From assembly GCA_021852245.1 (NCBI GenBank), contig JAJZNY010000432.1, positions 1-8,161 on the forward strand: a stretch of 8,161 bases of DNA. Reading direction: 5' to 3'. Below, in pieces: positions 1-5,376 of the stretch. The stretch's first letter is position 1. Every line of letters begins with the position of its first letter. The translations under genes were made by a program, and so were the position numbers. Source of the DNA: Planctomycetota bacterium. GTDB lineage: Bacteria; Planctomycetota; Phycisphaerae; WQYP01. The notes below the pieces were generated by a model. It saw nothing but the letters and a program-made list of their open reading frames with translations. It was not told the DNA's origin and did not search any database.

Positions 1-355
1 ATGCCACCAGCGTAAATGGCTGCAGAAGCCCCTCATAATAGGTGACCCGACAAAGAGCCCCGACCCGATTCAGGCTCAGCAGCGGTAGAACGGCAAATTC
101 CACCAGTGCCAAGGTCATCATCGAACCTGTCAGCATGAAAAATATCACCATCCACATTCGGGTGGTGATTTCCTCACGGGCGACATAATTGGCATAATGT
201 TCGGCAACTCCATGGTTCCCTTTTGATGCCGTTGCAGCAATGTTTGCCGTCTGATGCGCCGCCGCCAGGAAGTGGGCGTGTAAAAATATAAACACGATGG
301 ATAGCGCGGTACAGATTGCCAGTACTATCAGAAAGATTTTTTGGGTTTTACTCAA
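1..355 (-). CDS. Two-TM membrane protein of unknown function (partial, C-terminus beyond left edge)
   Basis: Reading leftward from 355, an open frame of 118 codons runs off the window. It begins at TTG (355-353); the codon just before is TGA and no in-frame ATG occurs until about residue 67, so TTG is the only sensible start. A purine-rich AAGGAAA lies about ten bases upstream as ribosome binding site. The N-terminus MSKTQKIFLIVLAI leads into a hydrophobic segment (about residues 7-30). A polar stretch rich in Ala, His and Asn follows (31-66), then a second hydrophobic segment (about 68-93, WMVIFFMLTGSMMTLALVEF) and a basic loop. This suggests an inner-membrane protein with a short external loop of about 35 residues. 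It follows acyP by 60 bases on the same strand and is probably co-transcribed. I do not recognise the family. A sensor with a short periplasmic loop or a small polytopic protein are both possible, and the missing C-terminus would decide. Confidence 0.6.
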   Translation of the reverse strand, partial: MSKTQKIFLIVLAICTALSIVFIFLHAHFLAAAHQTANIAATASKGNHGVAEHYANYVAREEITTRMWMVIFFMLTGSMMTLALVEFAVLPLLSLNRVGALCRVTYYEGLLQPFTLVA

Positions 356-415
356 ATTTCAGGTTTCCTTTTTACCGCGAAACACATCACCATTCAGGCG
401 AGTCGTCTCATGTGT

Positions 416-694
416 CTATCGAACGATCTCAATTCGGCCGGTCGCTTCAATACCCGGTGCCGGTTCCTCGATGACGCTCACAATGTATCCGGCGTAACGT
501 TGCTTCAGCAAATCAAGCAATCTCCGGCAATTTTCTGCAGATCCTTGAACCAACAATTCCACTCGGCCGTCTGGCAGATTTCGAACCTGGCCCGAGAGTG
601 GAAGGCTCCGAGCCAAATCCACACTGCTTTGACGAAATCCTACCCCCTGCACCCGACCCGTGAAATAGACCCTTCGGCATTCTAACATAATCAT
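416..694 (-). CDS. acyP: Acylphosphatase
   Basis: This encodes a 92-aa protein, the normal size for acylphosphatase, a small cytosolic enzyme that hydrolyses the carboxyl-phosphate bond of acyl phosphates such as acetyl phosphate or carbamoyl phosphate. The diagnostic block GRVQGVGFR is at residues 13-21 and ends in the phosphate-binding Arg21. The second block, VRNLPDGRVE (37-46), contains the catalytic Asn39. Both key residues are present, so an active enzyme is expected. Two starts are possible, ATG at 694 and ATG at 688 (residue 3). Neither has a strong Shine-Dalgarno, and a GAGA just upstream slightly favours the second; the longer form is given. A two-TM protein gene follows 60 bases downstream. 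A weak promoter (TTTACA, 16 bases, AATAAA) lies at 724-751. The family assignment is very safe; the physiological substrate is not known from sequence. Confidence 0.93.
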   Translation of the reverse strand: MIMLECRRVYFTGRVQGVGFRQSSVDLARSLPLSGQVRNLPDGRVELLVQGSAENCRRLLDLLKQRYAGYIVSVIEEPAPGIEATGRIEIVR

Positions 695-723
695 TCTCGG
701 ACTTTCACCGAACTTTCCTTTAG

Positions 724-751
724 TTTATTGGCCACGGGTAGCCGATGTAAA
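724..751 (-). promoter_or_regulatory. Candidate sigma-70-type promoter for acyP
   Basis: On the minus strand TTTACA (751-746, five of six matches to the -35 consensus) is followed after 16 bases by AATAAA (729-724, four of six to the -10). Transcription would start near 717, about 25 bases before acyP. It is the best match in the gap but not a strong one. Confidence 0.35.
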
Positions 752-858
752 CAGCAAGCTGTGTTTCGTCCGCCGGGAGCAGTCGGCAGTCATTTCGCCG
801 ACGCGAGAGCTTCGATGCCGGTCTGGCGGATGAGTTGGGAAGACGCTTTGCGCCCAAA

Positions 859-886
859 TTGATTGCAGTGCCGGTGCGACTATAAT
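859..886 (+). promoter_or_regulatory. Near-consensus sigma-70-type promoter driving the 75-aa gene
   Basis: TTGATT (859-864, four of six) is followed after 16 bases by a perfect TATAAT (881-886). The start site would fall near 893, only about 23 bases before the ATG at 916, leaving a short leader with the ribosome binding site TGAGGA (899-904). Together with the leftward promoter for acyP this makes 695-915 a divergent control region. Confidence 0.6.
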
Positions 887-915
887 CTCGGGGTTGGTTG
901 AGGAATCCTGACGCC

Positions 916-1143
916 ATGATTTATTTCGGATCCCAGAGGCGCTCGCGGTTGGAAACGTACGAGCAATTTCGCCAGCGATTGCTGGACGAAACCAGCGCTT
1001 TTATCGAGTGGGGGCTCAAAAACCCGCATCGCGTGCCGCGGATTCCAACCCATCAGGTCGGCCTGGGGCAGTTTTCGCAGCGGATCAAAACGGTCTTCTG
1101 GAATTATGTCTTTGAGCAGGAATTTGAACCGCCGGGTTTCTGA
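916..1143 (+). CDS. Small conserved-looking protein of unknown function (75 aa)
   Basis: This encodes a 75-aa soluble protein without signal peptide or membrane segment. It is rich in Arg, Gln, Phe and aromatic residues: a charged, probably helical first half (residues 1-37, including YEQFRQRLLDETSAFIEW) and an aromatic C-terminus (FWNYVFEQEFEPPGF). I chose ATG 916 because TGAGGA lies 11 bases upstream and a near-consensus promoter sits directly before it. The in-frame TTG at 898 would put the start inside the ribosome binding site. The frame ends at TGA 1141-1143, 31 bases before the next gene on the same strand, so the two are probably one transcript. I do not recognise the family. The promoter, binding site and gene-like composition make it more than a chance frame, but function cannot be assigned. 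Confidence 0.6.
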   Translation: MIYFGSQRRSRLETYEQFRQRLLDETSAFIEWGLKNPHRVPRIPTHQVGLGQFSQRIKTVFWNYVFEQEFEPPGF

Positions 1144-1174
1144 TCGGCGTCATTGAGCAAAGGCAACATACATT

Positions 1175-1810
1175 ATGCAGTTCACCGCCCGCATTGCACG
1201 TTTTGAGCGCCGTCGTCCCATGATCCTCGTATTTTTGTGTCTGATTTTCGCGGCCCTCTTCGCATGGGATGGGTTTGTCAATTGGCCCGGCCACGATGAT
1301 CGTATGGTGCATCGCATGCAGCATTCCACCAGCGTTGATGCTCGCTACAAGAAAATGCTTGCGACATGGCCCGGCTGGAATCACGCCACTATGGCGGAAC
1401 GCGCTCATTACGACCACATCGTCCATCTGCTCAATTTCTCCGGTTGGCATACCGTCACCGATATCGAAAACCAGCGCTGGATTGCTCTGGGTATCGGCGT
1501 CGTGGCCGCTTTCGGGGGCTTGTGGTGGTGGCGGGTGAGCCGACGGAAGATCGTTGCCGACGATTCAGGCGTGACCCTCAGCAGCGGCCAGCGAATCACC
1601 TGGAATCAGATCAAACGCATCGATAACCGTAATTGGATTTCGCAGGGGATTGTGGATATTGACTATGAGCTGTCCGCAGGAAACATCAAGACGGCCCGTT
1701 TCGATTCGCTGATATTTGACGATCTCGGCCCACTCCTCAATTCGGTGGCCGAGCATGCTCCACATGCGGAGATGATCAATCCTCCGGACTTTGAATCTCA
1801 ACCAATCTGA
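1175..1810 (+). CDS. Two-TM membrane protein with PH-like C-terminal domain, unknown function
   Basis: This encodes a 211-aa protein. A short basic N-terminus (RIARFERRR) precedes TM1 (about residues 15-33). A roughly 65-residue His- and Trp-rich loop follows, then TM2 (about 101-119, IALGIGVVAAFGGLWWW) and a cytoplasmic tail. Positive charges flanking both segments (ERRR, RVSRRK) put both ends inside and the loop outside. The tail (about 125-195) reads as alternating beta strands: a DDSGVTLSSGQRITWNQI turn, RIDNRNW, then strands ending in FDSLIFDD and a final helix. This resembles bacterial PH-like domains fused to two-TM anchors. That similarity is judged by eye and the function is unknown. 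The start ATG at 1175 has AAAGG 11 bases upstream. It follows the 75-aa gene by 31 bases. No convincing terminator follows: there is a T6 run at 1857-1862 but only a weak possible stem before it. Confidence 0.75.
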   Translation: MQFTARIARFERRRPMILVFLCLIFAALFAWDGFVNWPGHDDRMVHRMQHSTSVDARYKKMLATWPGWNHATMAERAHYDHIVHLLNFSGWHTVTDIENQRWIALGIGVVAAFGGLWWWRVSRRKIVADDSGVTLSSGQRITWNQIKRIDNRNWISQGIVDIDYELSAGNIKTARFDSLIFDDLGPLLNSVAEHAPHAEMINPPDFESQPI

Positions 1811-1933
1811 TGTTGCCGGCCAAATTCAGGGCAGCGGGGACAGCGTTACCCACCCATTTTTTCAGCGGCATTCTCGATATCTCTCAATTCGTTGCGACAG
1901 GGTCGTGGCATTTTCGGCCCATCTCAACCCACC

Positions 1934-1975
1934 GTTACAACCTTCGTAACTTTGTTATGATGTCGCGCTATAGCG
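1934..1975 (+). promoter_or_regulatory. Promoter candidate with two inverted repeats upstream of the broken GH35 gene
   Basis: GTTACA (1934-1939, four of six) and TATGAT (1956-1961, five of six) are separated by 16 bases. Over the -35 lies the inverted repeat GTTAC-N7-GTAAC (1934-1950). A perfect 10-base palindrome CGCTATAGCG (1966-1975) sits where transcription would begin. Both have the size and placement of operator half-sites, though no known regulator motif is recognised. Confidence 0.4.
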
Positions 1976-2038
1976 GTTCAGGCATCTCCCCGCTGGCTCA
2001 ATAAATCCCTGCGGGATCCCATGGCAGGAGCGTGGTCA

Positions 2039-2735
2039 ATGAAATCTAAATTACCCCGTCGTGATGTATTAAAATTCATGCTGCTCGCATCGGCGGGCGG
2101 TCTGGTTCTGCCGGGCAACGCTCCCTCCGCGTCGGCGGCAGAACTCCCCACCGGGCAGCCGTTTTCCCATCCGCACCGGATCCGCTACGACGGGAAATCC
2201 TTATTCGTCGAAGATAAACCTTTTTTTCTCTGCAGCGGATGTTTCCATTATTATCGCTGTCCCAAACCGATGTGGCGTACCTGCGTAGCGACCAGGATCA
2301 TCACGGCAAAGGGATCGGGCCGGAGCAGATCAACAGCCTCACCCAGTTCTGCATCGAGAACGGCGTGACCATAATGAATTATTACATGCTCTTCGGTGGG
2401 ACCAATTTCGGACCCCGACCCGGACGCCGCATCTGCTTTCGTGGCACCGCATGGAGTTTTCTCTCCCGCCCGTGAATCCAGACATCTGGCTGCCGTGGTG
2501 CCTTAAAATTCAAGCCGTTGGAACGGGCTTCATTTACCTCAACGGGCACACTTACGGCCGCTTTTGGCAGGATGGCGGACAGCGAGAATATTACCTTCCC
2601 GAATGCTGGCTTAACCCGCACGGAAAAGGTAAAAACGTTATTGCCTTGTGCCTGCGGGCCGTGGACAAACCGGCGCAAATCCTCTCCGCCTCGGTTGTGC
2701 CATACAAGGTATATGCAGAACGCCGCCGATCGTAA
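2039..2735 (+). pseudogene. Degraded GH35-type beta-galactosidase, secreted by Tat, with two large internal losses
   Basis: Three fragments of one glycoside hydrolase family 35 enzyme lie in order but in three frames. Fragment A (2039 to about 2278) starts at ATG with AGGAG eight bases upstream. It carries a Tat-type signal (PRRDVLKF, hydrophobic core, likely cut after ASA, residue 33) and then the family's N-terminal strand and loop (RIRYDGKSLFVEDKPFFLCS, CFHYYRCPKPMWR). Fragment B (about 2260-2412) holds GIGPEQINSLTQFCIENGV and MNYYMLFGGTNFG. Fragment C (about 2440-2735) is the C-terminal jelly-roll end, with GTGFIYLNGHTYGRFW, QREYYLPECWLN and a final TAA. Only about 225 codons remain of an enzyme normally 600-850 residues long. 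No block matching the catalytic Glu motifs (such as QIENEY) is visible, so the product would be inactive. An intact enzyme would have released galactose from glycans outside the cytoplasm. Misassembly is the main alternative to true decay. The ATG at 2021 is rejected because it lies before the ribosome binding site. Confidence 0.85.
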
Positions 2736-2768
2736 TCGCCGGGCTTGGGTCGCTCGATCGTGCCGGCG
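2721..2768. terminator. Long hairpin between convergent genes, possible bidirectional transcription stop
   Basis: CGCCG-c-CGATCG (2721-2732) pairs with CGATCG-tgc-CGGCG (2755-2768) around a 22-base loop, giving 11 base pairs with a small internal loop. It spans the stop of the GH35 remnant and lies before the end of ogt on the opposite strand, the usual place for a shared stop. Neither side has a T tract, so it is not a classical intrinsic terminator. Confidence 0.3.
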
Positions 2769-2795
2769 GACCGACATACGCAGCTGGTGTGTGAT

Positions 2796-3365
2796 TCAAA
2801 ACAGCGCACCGAGCTTGATGACTTCCGGCGCCGGTTCCGATTCGTCGGCAAGATTGGCCTCATGTTCAAGCAATGCCTTCTTGAGTTCCGGTCCCCAATG
2901 GTAGCCGCCGATCCGCCCGTCGGATTGAATCACCCGATGGCACGGGATCAAGACGGCAATGGGGTTGGCGCCGCAGGCCTGGGCAACCGCTCGCGAGGCA
3001 TTGGGCATCCCGCATGCGCCCGCAAGCTGTTTGTAAGTAATGGTTTTTCCGTACGGAATTTTCAGTAACTGAGTCCAAACCTGCTCCTGAAACGGCGTGC
3101 CGATGGCGTGCAGATTCAATCGCGACGGTTCGCTGCGGGTTTCAATGTGGCGGACGATCTGCTTGAAGTCCCGCCGCTGGGAAGCTGATGCCGTCACCAG
3201 CAGAGGCGGACCCGCATATGCGCTGATGATGGCACGAATCGGAGCCTCATTTCGACCAAATCCTAGATATATCAATCGTCCCTCGAAATATCCCCCCATG
3301 ATCGGTCCAAACCGAGATTCCATGCACACCGTGTAAACCATCGGACATTCGATGATCAAGTCCAT
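2796..3365 (-). CDS. ogt: Methylated-DNA--protein-cysteine S-methyltransferase (Ogt/MGMT type)
   Basis: This encodes a 189-aa suicide repair protein that moves the alkyl group from O6-alkylguanine in DNA onto its own cysteine. The C-terminal DNA-binding domain (about residues 88-170) is complete: GTPFQEQVWTQLLKIPYGKT, then the recognition-helix region SRAVAQACGANP (124-135), then IPCHRVIQSDGRIGGY with acceptor Cys142 in the PCHR motif. Residues 1-80 form the variable N-terminal ribonuclease-H-like domain (VYTVCMESRFGPIMGGYF). There is no Ada-type phosphotriester or AraC domain, so this is a stand-alone repair protein. The start ATG at 3365 has AAGGAG five to six bases upstream. The frame is open to 3440, but that extension would run into the upstream NYN gene and lacks such a site. 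It is last in the minus-strand operon, 40 bases after the NYN gene. The final 20 residues after the core are an unremarkable tail. Confidence 0.95.
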   Translation of the reverse strand: MDLIIECPMVYTVCMESRFGPIMGGYFEGRLIYLGFGRNEAPIRAIISAYAGPPLLVTASASQRRDFKQIVRHIETRSEPSRLNLHAIGTPFQEQVWTQLLKIPYGKTITYKQLAGACGMPNASRAVAQACGANPIAVLIPCHRVIQSDGRIGGYHWGPELKKALLEHEANLADESEPAPEVIKLGALF

Positions 3366-3405
3366 AAATTCTCCTTGAAAAATACGACCCGGCCTGGATC
3401 GTCGG

Positions 3406-3990
3406 CTAATCCAGGAATGTTCGCATATCAATGGCGTCAATTTCTGATTCCGTCAATTCGCGATCCATCCGCCTTGAAGCCGCCTTCAAGCTCCGCCGAA
3501 TGCCTGATTTGGAAACCTCGCCATCATCCGTCGGCAAAAATCCGAAAACCCTCAACCAGAATTCCGTATCAGCTGCTGACGGTGTCGGCATTCTTTTGGC
3601 AGCCGGTTCCTGTGTCCTGTTCTCCTGTCGCCGATGCGAGTAAACTTGCTGAAGAAATGTACCGCAATGGAGCGTTCGCACGCCGAGCTTTTCCGCCCGC
3701 GACCGCAGTTGCCGATCATCCGTTACCACACAGATATCCCGCCGTCCCGTTGATGCTTTACATAATGCAATAATGGCATCATCGGCAGAGCGGCCCCGCC
3801 CCGCCCATTTCAACTCAATCGCTTCGTAATCGCCAGCCTGCGGCTCCTGCGGTTTACGAACGCCATCCATTACCAGAGTGAGTTTCATCCCACGGCATAC
3901 ACTGCAAAATTGGTTCAGGGACAGGCCCGTCACTTTACCGCGGCGACCGGCTGCCGCGTGCATGAGGTTGTAGGCATCGACAATTAACAT
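3406..3990 (-). CDS. NYN-domain (YacP-like) putative RNase
   Basis: This encodes a 194-aa protein. Residues 1-118 form a NYN/PIN-like fold: MLIVDAYNLMHA with Asp5 and Asn8; LTLVMDG with Asp42; the acidic pair in RSADDAIIALC (Asp70, Asp71); and CVVTDDRQLRSRAEKLGV with Asp91 and Asp92. These acidic residues form the metal site of this nuclease superfamily, so a metal-dependent cytosolic RNase is expected. Relatives include the YacP/Rae1 group, some of which cut mRNA on ribosomes; the substrate here is unknown. A polar linker (about 118-142) leads to a C-terminal stretch with WLRVFGFLPTDDGEVSKSG and a charged helix, which looks like an extra small domain not needed for the fold. ATG at 3990 has GAAGGG about eight bases upstream. 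It starts 20 bases after the pyrC stop and ends 40 bases before ogt, so it is probably translated from the same mRNA. Confidence 0.85.
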   Translation of the reverse strand: MLIVDAYNLMHAAAGRRGKVTGLSLNQFCSVCRGMKLTLVMDGVRKPQEPQAGDYEAIELKWAGRGRSADDAIIALCKASTGRRDICVVTDDRQLRSRAEKLGVRTLHCGTFLQQVYSHRRQENRTQEPAAKRMPTPSAADTEFWLRVFGFLPTDDGEVSKSGIRRSLKAASRRMDRELTESEIDAIDMRTFLD

Positions 3991-4010
3991 CCCGACACCC
4001 TTCTCGCGTG

Positions 4011-5321
4011 CTACCGCGTTTGCTTCTCTACCCCGTCCTGATAGACCACGCGCCCCTGCAGCACCGTCATTTTGATTCTTCCGTGCACCTTTCGGCCTGC
4101 AAATGGGGTGTTGCGTGATTTCGATTTAAACCGCGCCGGATCAATCGTCCATTCTTCATCCGGATCAAATACGGTCAGGTCCGCCCATCCACCCAACCTC
4201 AGCGTTCCGACGTTTTCCTGTTGAATAACCCGGGCTGGATTCACAGTCATCAAAGCGATCATTTTCGGCAGGGAGATATGCTTGCGCCGCACCAGCGCCT
4301 CAAGATAGAGGGGAAAGGCCGTCTCAAGCCCCACGATACCGAAGGGTGCACGATCAAATTCCTGTTCTTTTTCCTCGCGAGCATGCGGTGCATGGTCCGT
4401 GGCAAGCACCTCAATCGTGCCATCCGTCACCCCGGCGATGCAGGCGTCCACATCCGCCTGTGTACGCAACGGTGGATTCATCTTGGTATGGGTGTCATAT
4501 TCGGCGCAGGCCTCTTCAGTCAGCAGCAGATGGTGCGGAGCCACCTCTGCGGTAACACGCTGTTGATTGGCTCGCGCCTGCCGCACCAGTTCCACCGCGC
4601 CCGCCGTGCTGATGTGCTGAACGTGATACCGCGCTCCGATGGTGCGGTTCAGGATCAGGTCTCGGGCGATCATCAATTCTTCCGCCGCCGCCGGAAGACC
4701 CGTCAGTCCCAGCCGATTGGCCGTCAGGCCCGCATTCATCGGCCCGCCCGAAAGCGTCGGTTCCTCGCAATGTTGGCTGATAAGCCCGTCGAACATCTTG
4801 ACATACTGAAATGCCTTGTTCATCACCGCCGCTGATCCGACTCCCACACCATCATCGCTGAAGCCGACCGTACCGGCTTCATGCATGAGGCGGAGTTCCG
4901 CCAGTTCTTTCCCCTCTCTCCCTTTCGTGATGGCACCAAACGGCAGCACCCGGCAAAGGTCCGCCCGCCGAGCCTGGTTCAGGACAAATTCAATCTGCGC
5001 CGGATCATCCAATGCGGGATTGGTATTCGGCATGCAGCAGACCGTGGTGAAGCCGCCAGCCGCCGCCGCCGCCGCCCCGGTGGCAATCGTCTCTTTATGC
5101 TCCTGGCCCGGTTCGCGAAAATGAACATGAATATCAATAAATCCGGGTGACAGGTACTGACCCTTAAGATCAACCACCTTCGCTTTCGGCGCATGGCCTT
5201 TAAGGCCGGTTCCGCATTGAGCGATCCGGCCGTCCACCACCAGCAGTTCTTCCTCCCGCGGACGAGATCGGTCAGGGTGAATCAATTTCCCGTTGGTAAA
5301 TAATGTCGGTCTGCTTTCCAT
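4011..5321 (-). CDS. pyrC: Dihydroorotase (class I)
   Basis: This encodes a 436-aa amidohydrolase for the third step of de novo UMP synthesis, the reversible cyclisation of N-carbamoyl-L-aspartate to dihydroorotate in the cytosol. Metal ligands are visible: HVHFREPG (65-72, His65 and His67), GFSDDGV (Asp156/157), SQHCEE (His184), YHVQHIST (His236) and ATDHAPH (Asp309). Substrate-binding MPNTNP is at 97-102, and the C-terminus returns to the beta-sandwich (GWADLTVFDP). Length and motifs fit class I enzymes such as those of Bacillus and Aquifex, not the shorter E. coli type. The frame is open up to 5516, but those extra 65 residues lack family similarity and overlap the exporter gene, so ATG 5321 is used. 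No clear ribosome binding site precedes it, while a TATACT lies 9-14 bases upstream. The gene sits 55 bases after the exporter stop. The family also includes inactive homologues (PyrC-like, PyrX), but the intact ligands argue for a true enzyme. Confidence 0.95.
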   Translation of the reverse strand: MESRPTLFTNGKLIHPDRSRPREEELLVVDGRIAQCGTGLKGHAPKAKVVDLKGQYLSPGFIDIHVHFREPGQEHKETIATGAAAAAAGGFTTVCCMPNTNPALDDPAQIEFVLNQARRADLCRVLPFGAITKGREGKELAELRLMHEAGTVGFSDDGVGVGSAAVMNKAFQYVKMFDGLISQHCEEPTLSGGPMNAGLTANRLGLTGLPAAAEELMIARDLILNRTIGARYHVQHISTAGAVELVRQARANQQRVTAEVAPHHLLLTEEACAEYDTHTKMNPPLRTQADVDACIAGVTDGTIEVLATDHAPHAREEKEQEFDRAPFGIVGLETAFPLYLEALVRRKHISLPKMIALMTVNPARVIQQENVGTLRLGGWADLTVFDPDEEWTIDPARFKSKSRNTPFAGRKVHGRIKMTVLQGRVVYQDGVEKQTR

Positions 5322-5330
5322 CGCCGTGAC

Positions 5331-5336
5331 AGTATA
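5331..5336 (-). promoter_or_regulatory. Possible internal -10 element just before pyrC
   Basis: TATACT on the minus strand (5336-5331, five of six matches to the -10 consensus) ends nine bases before the pyrC ATG, and no good -35 is seen. If used, the transcript would start at or within a few bases of the ATG. This would fit the absence of a Shine-Dalgarno there. Confidence 0.25.
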
Positions 5337-5376
5337 GCCGATGCGGCTGGACCTGACGCGGATATCCCGGGAAGAC

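Noticed and set aside
720..917. Minus-strand frame of 65 codons between the divergent genes
   Set aside because: It overlaps both promoters and the opposite gene's start, and its composition is not gene-like.
1831..1862. Terminator after the 211-aa gene using the T6 run at 1857
   Set aside because: Only a short, poorly matched GC stem can be drawn before the T run.
1810..2004. Plus-strand frame of 64 codons starting in a TGATG overlap with the 211-aa gene
   Set aside because: No ribosome binding site of its own, no recognisable feature, and it runs through the promoter and palindromes before the GH35 remnant.
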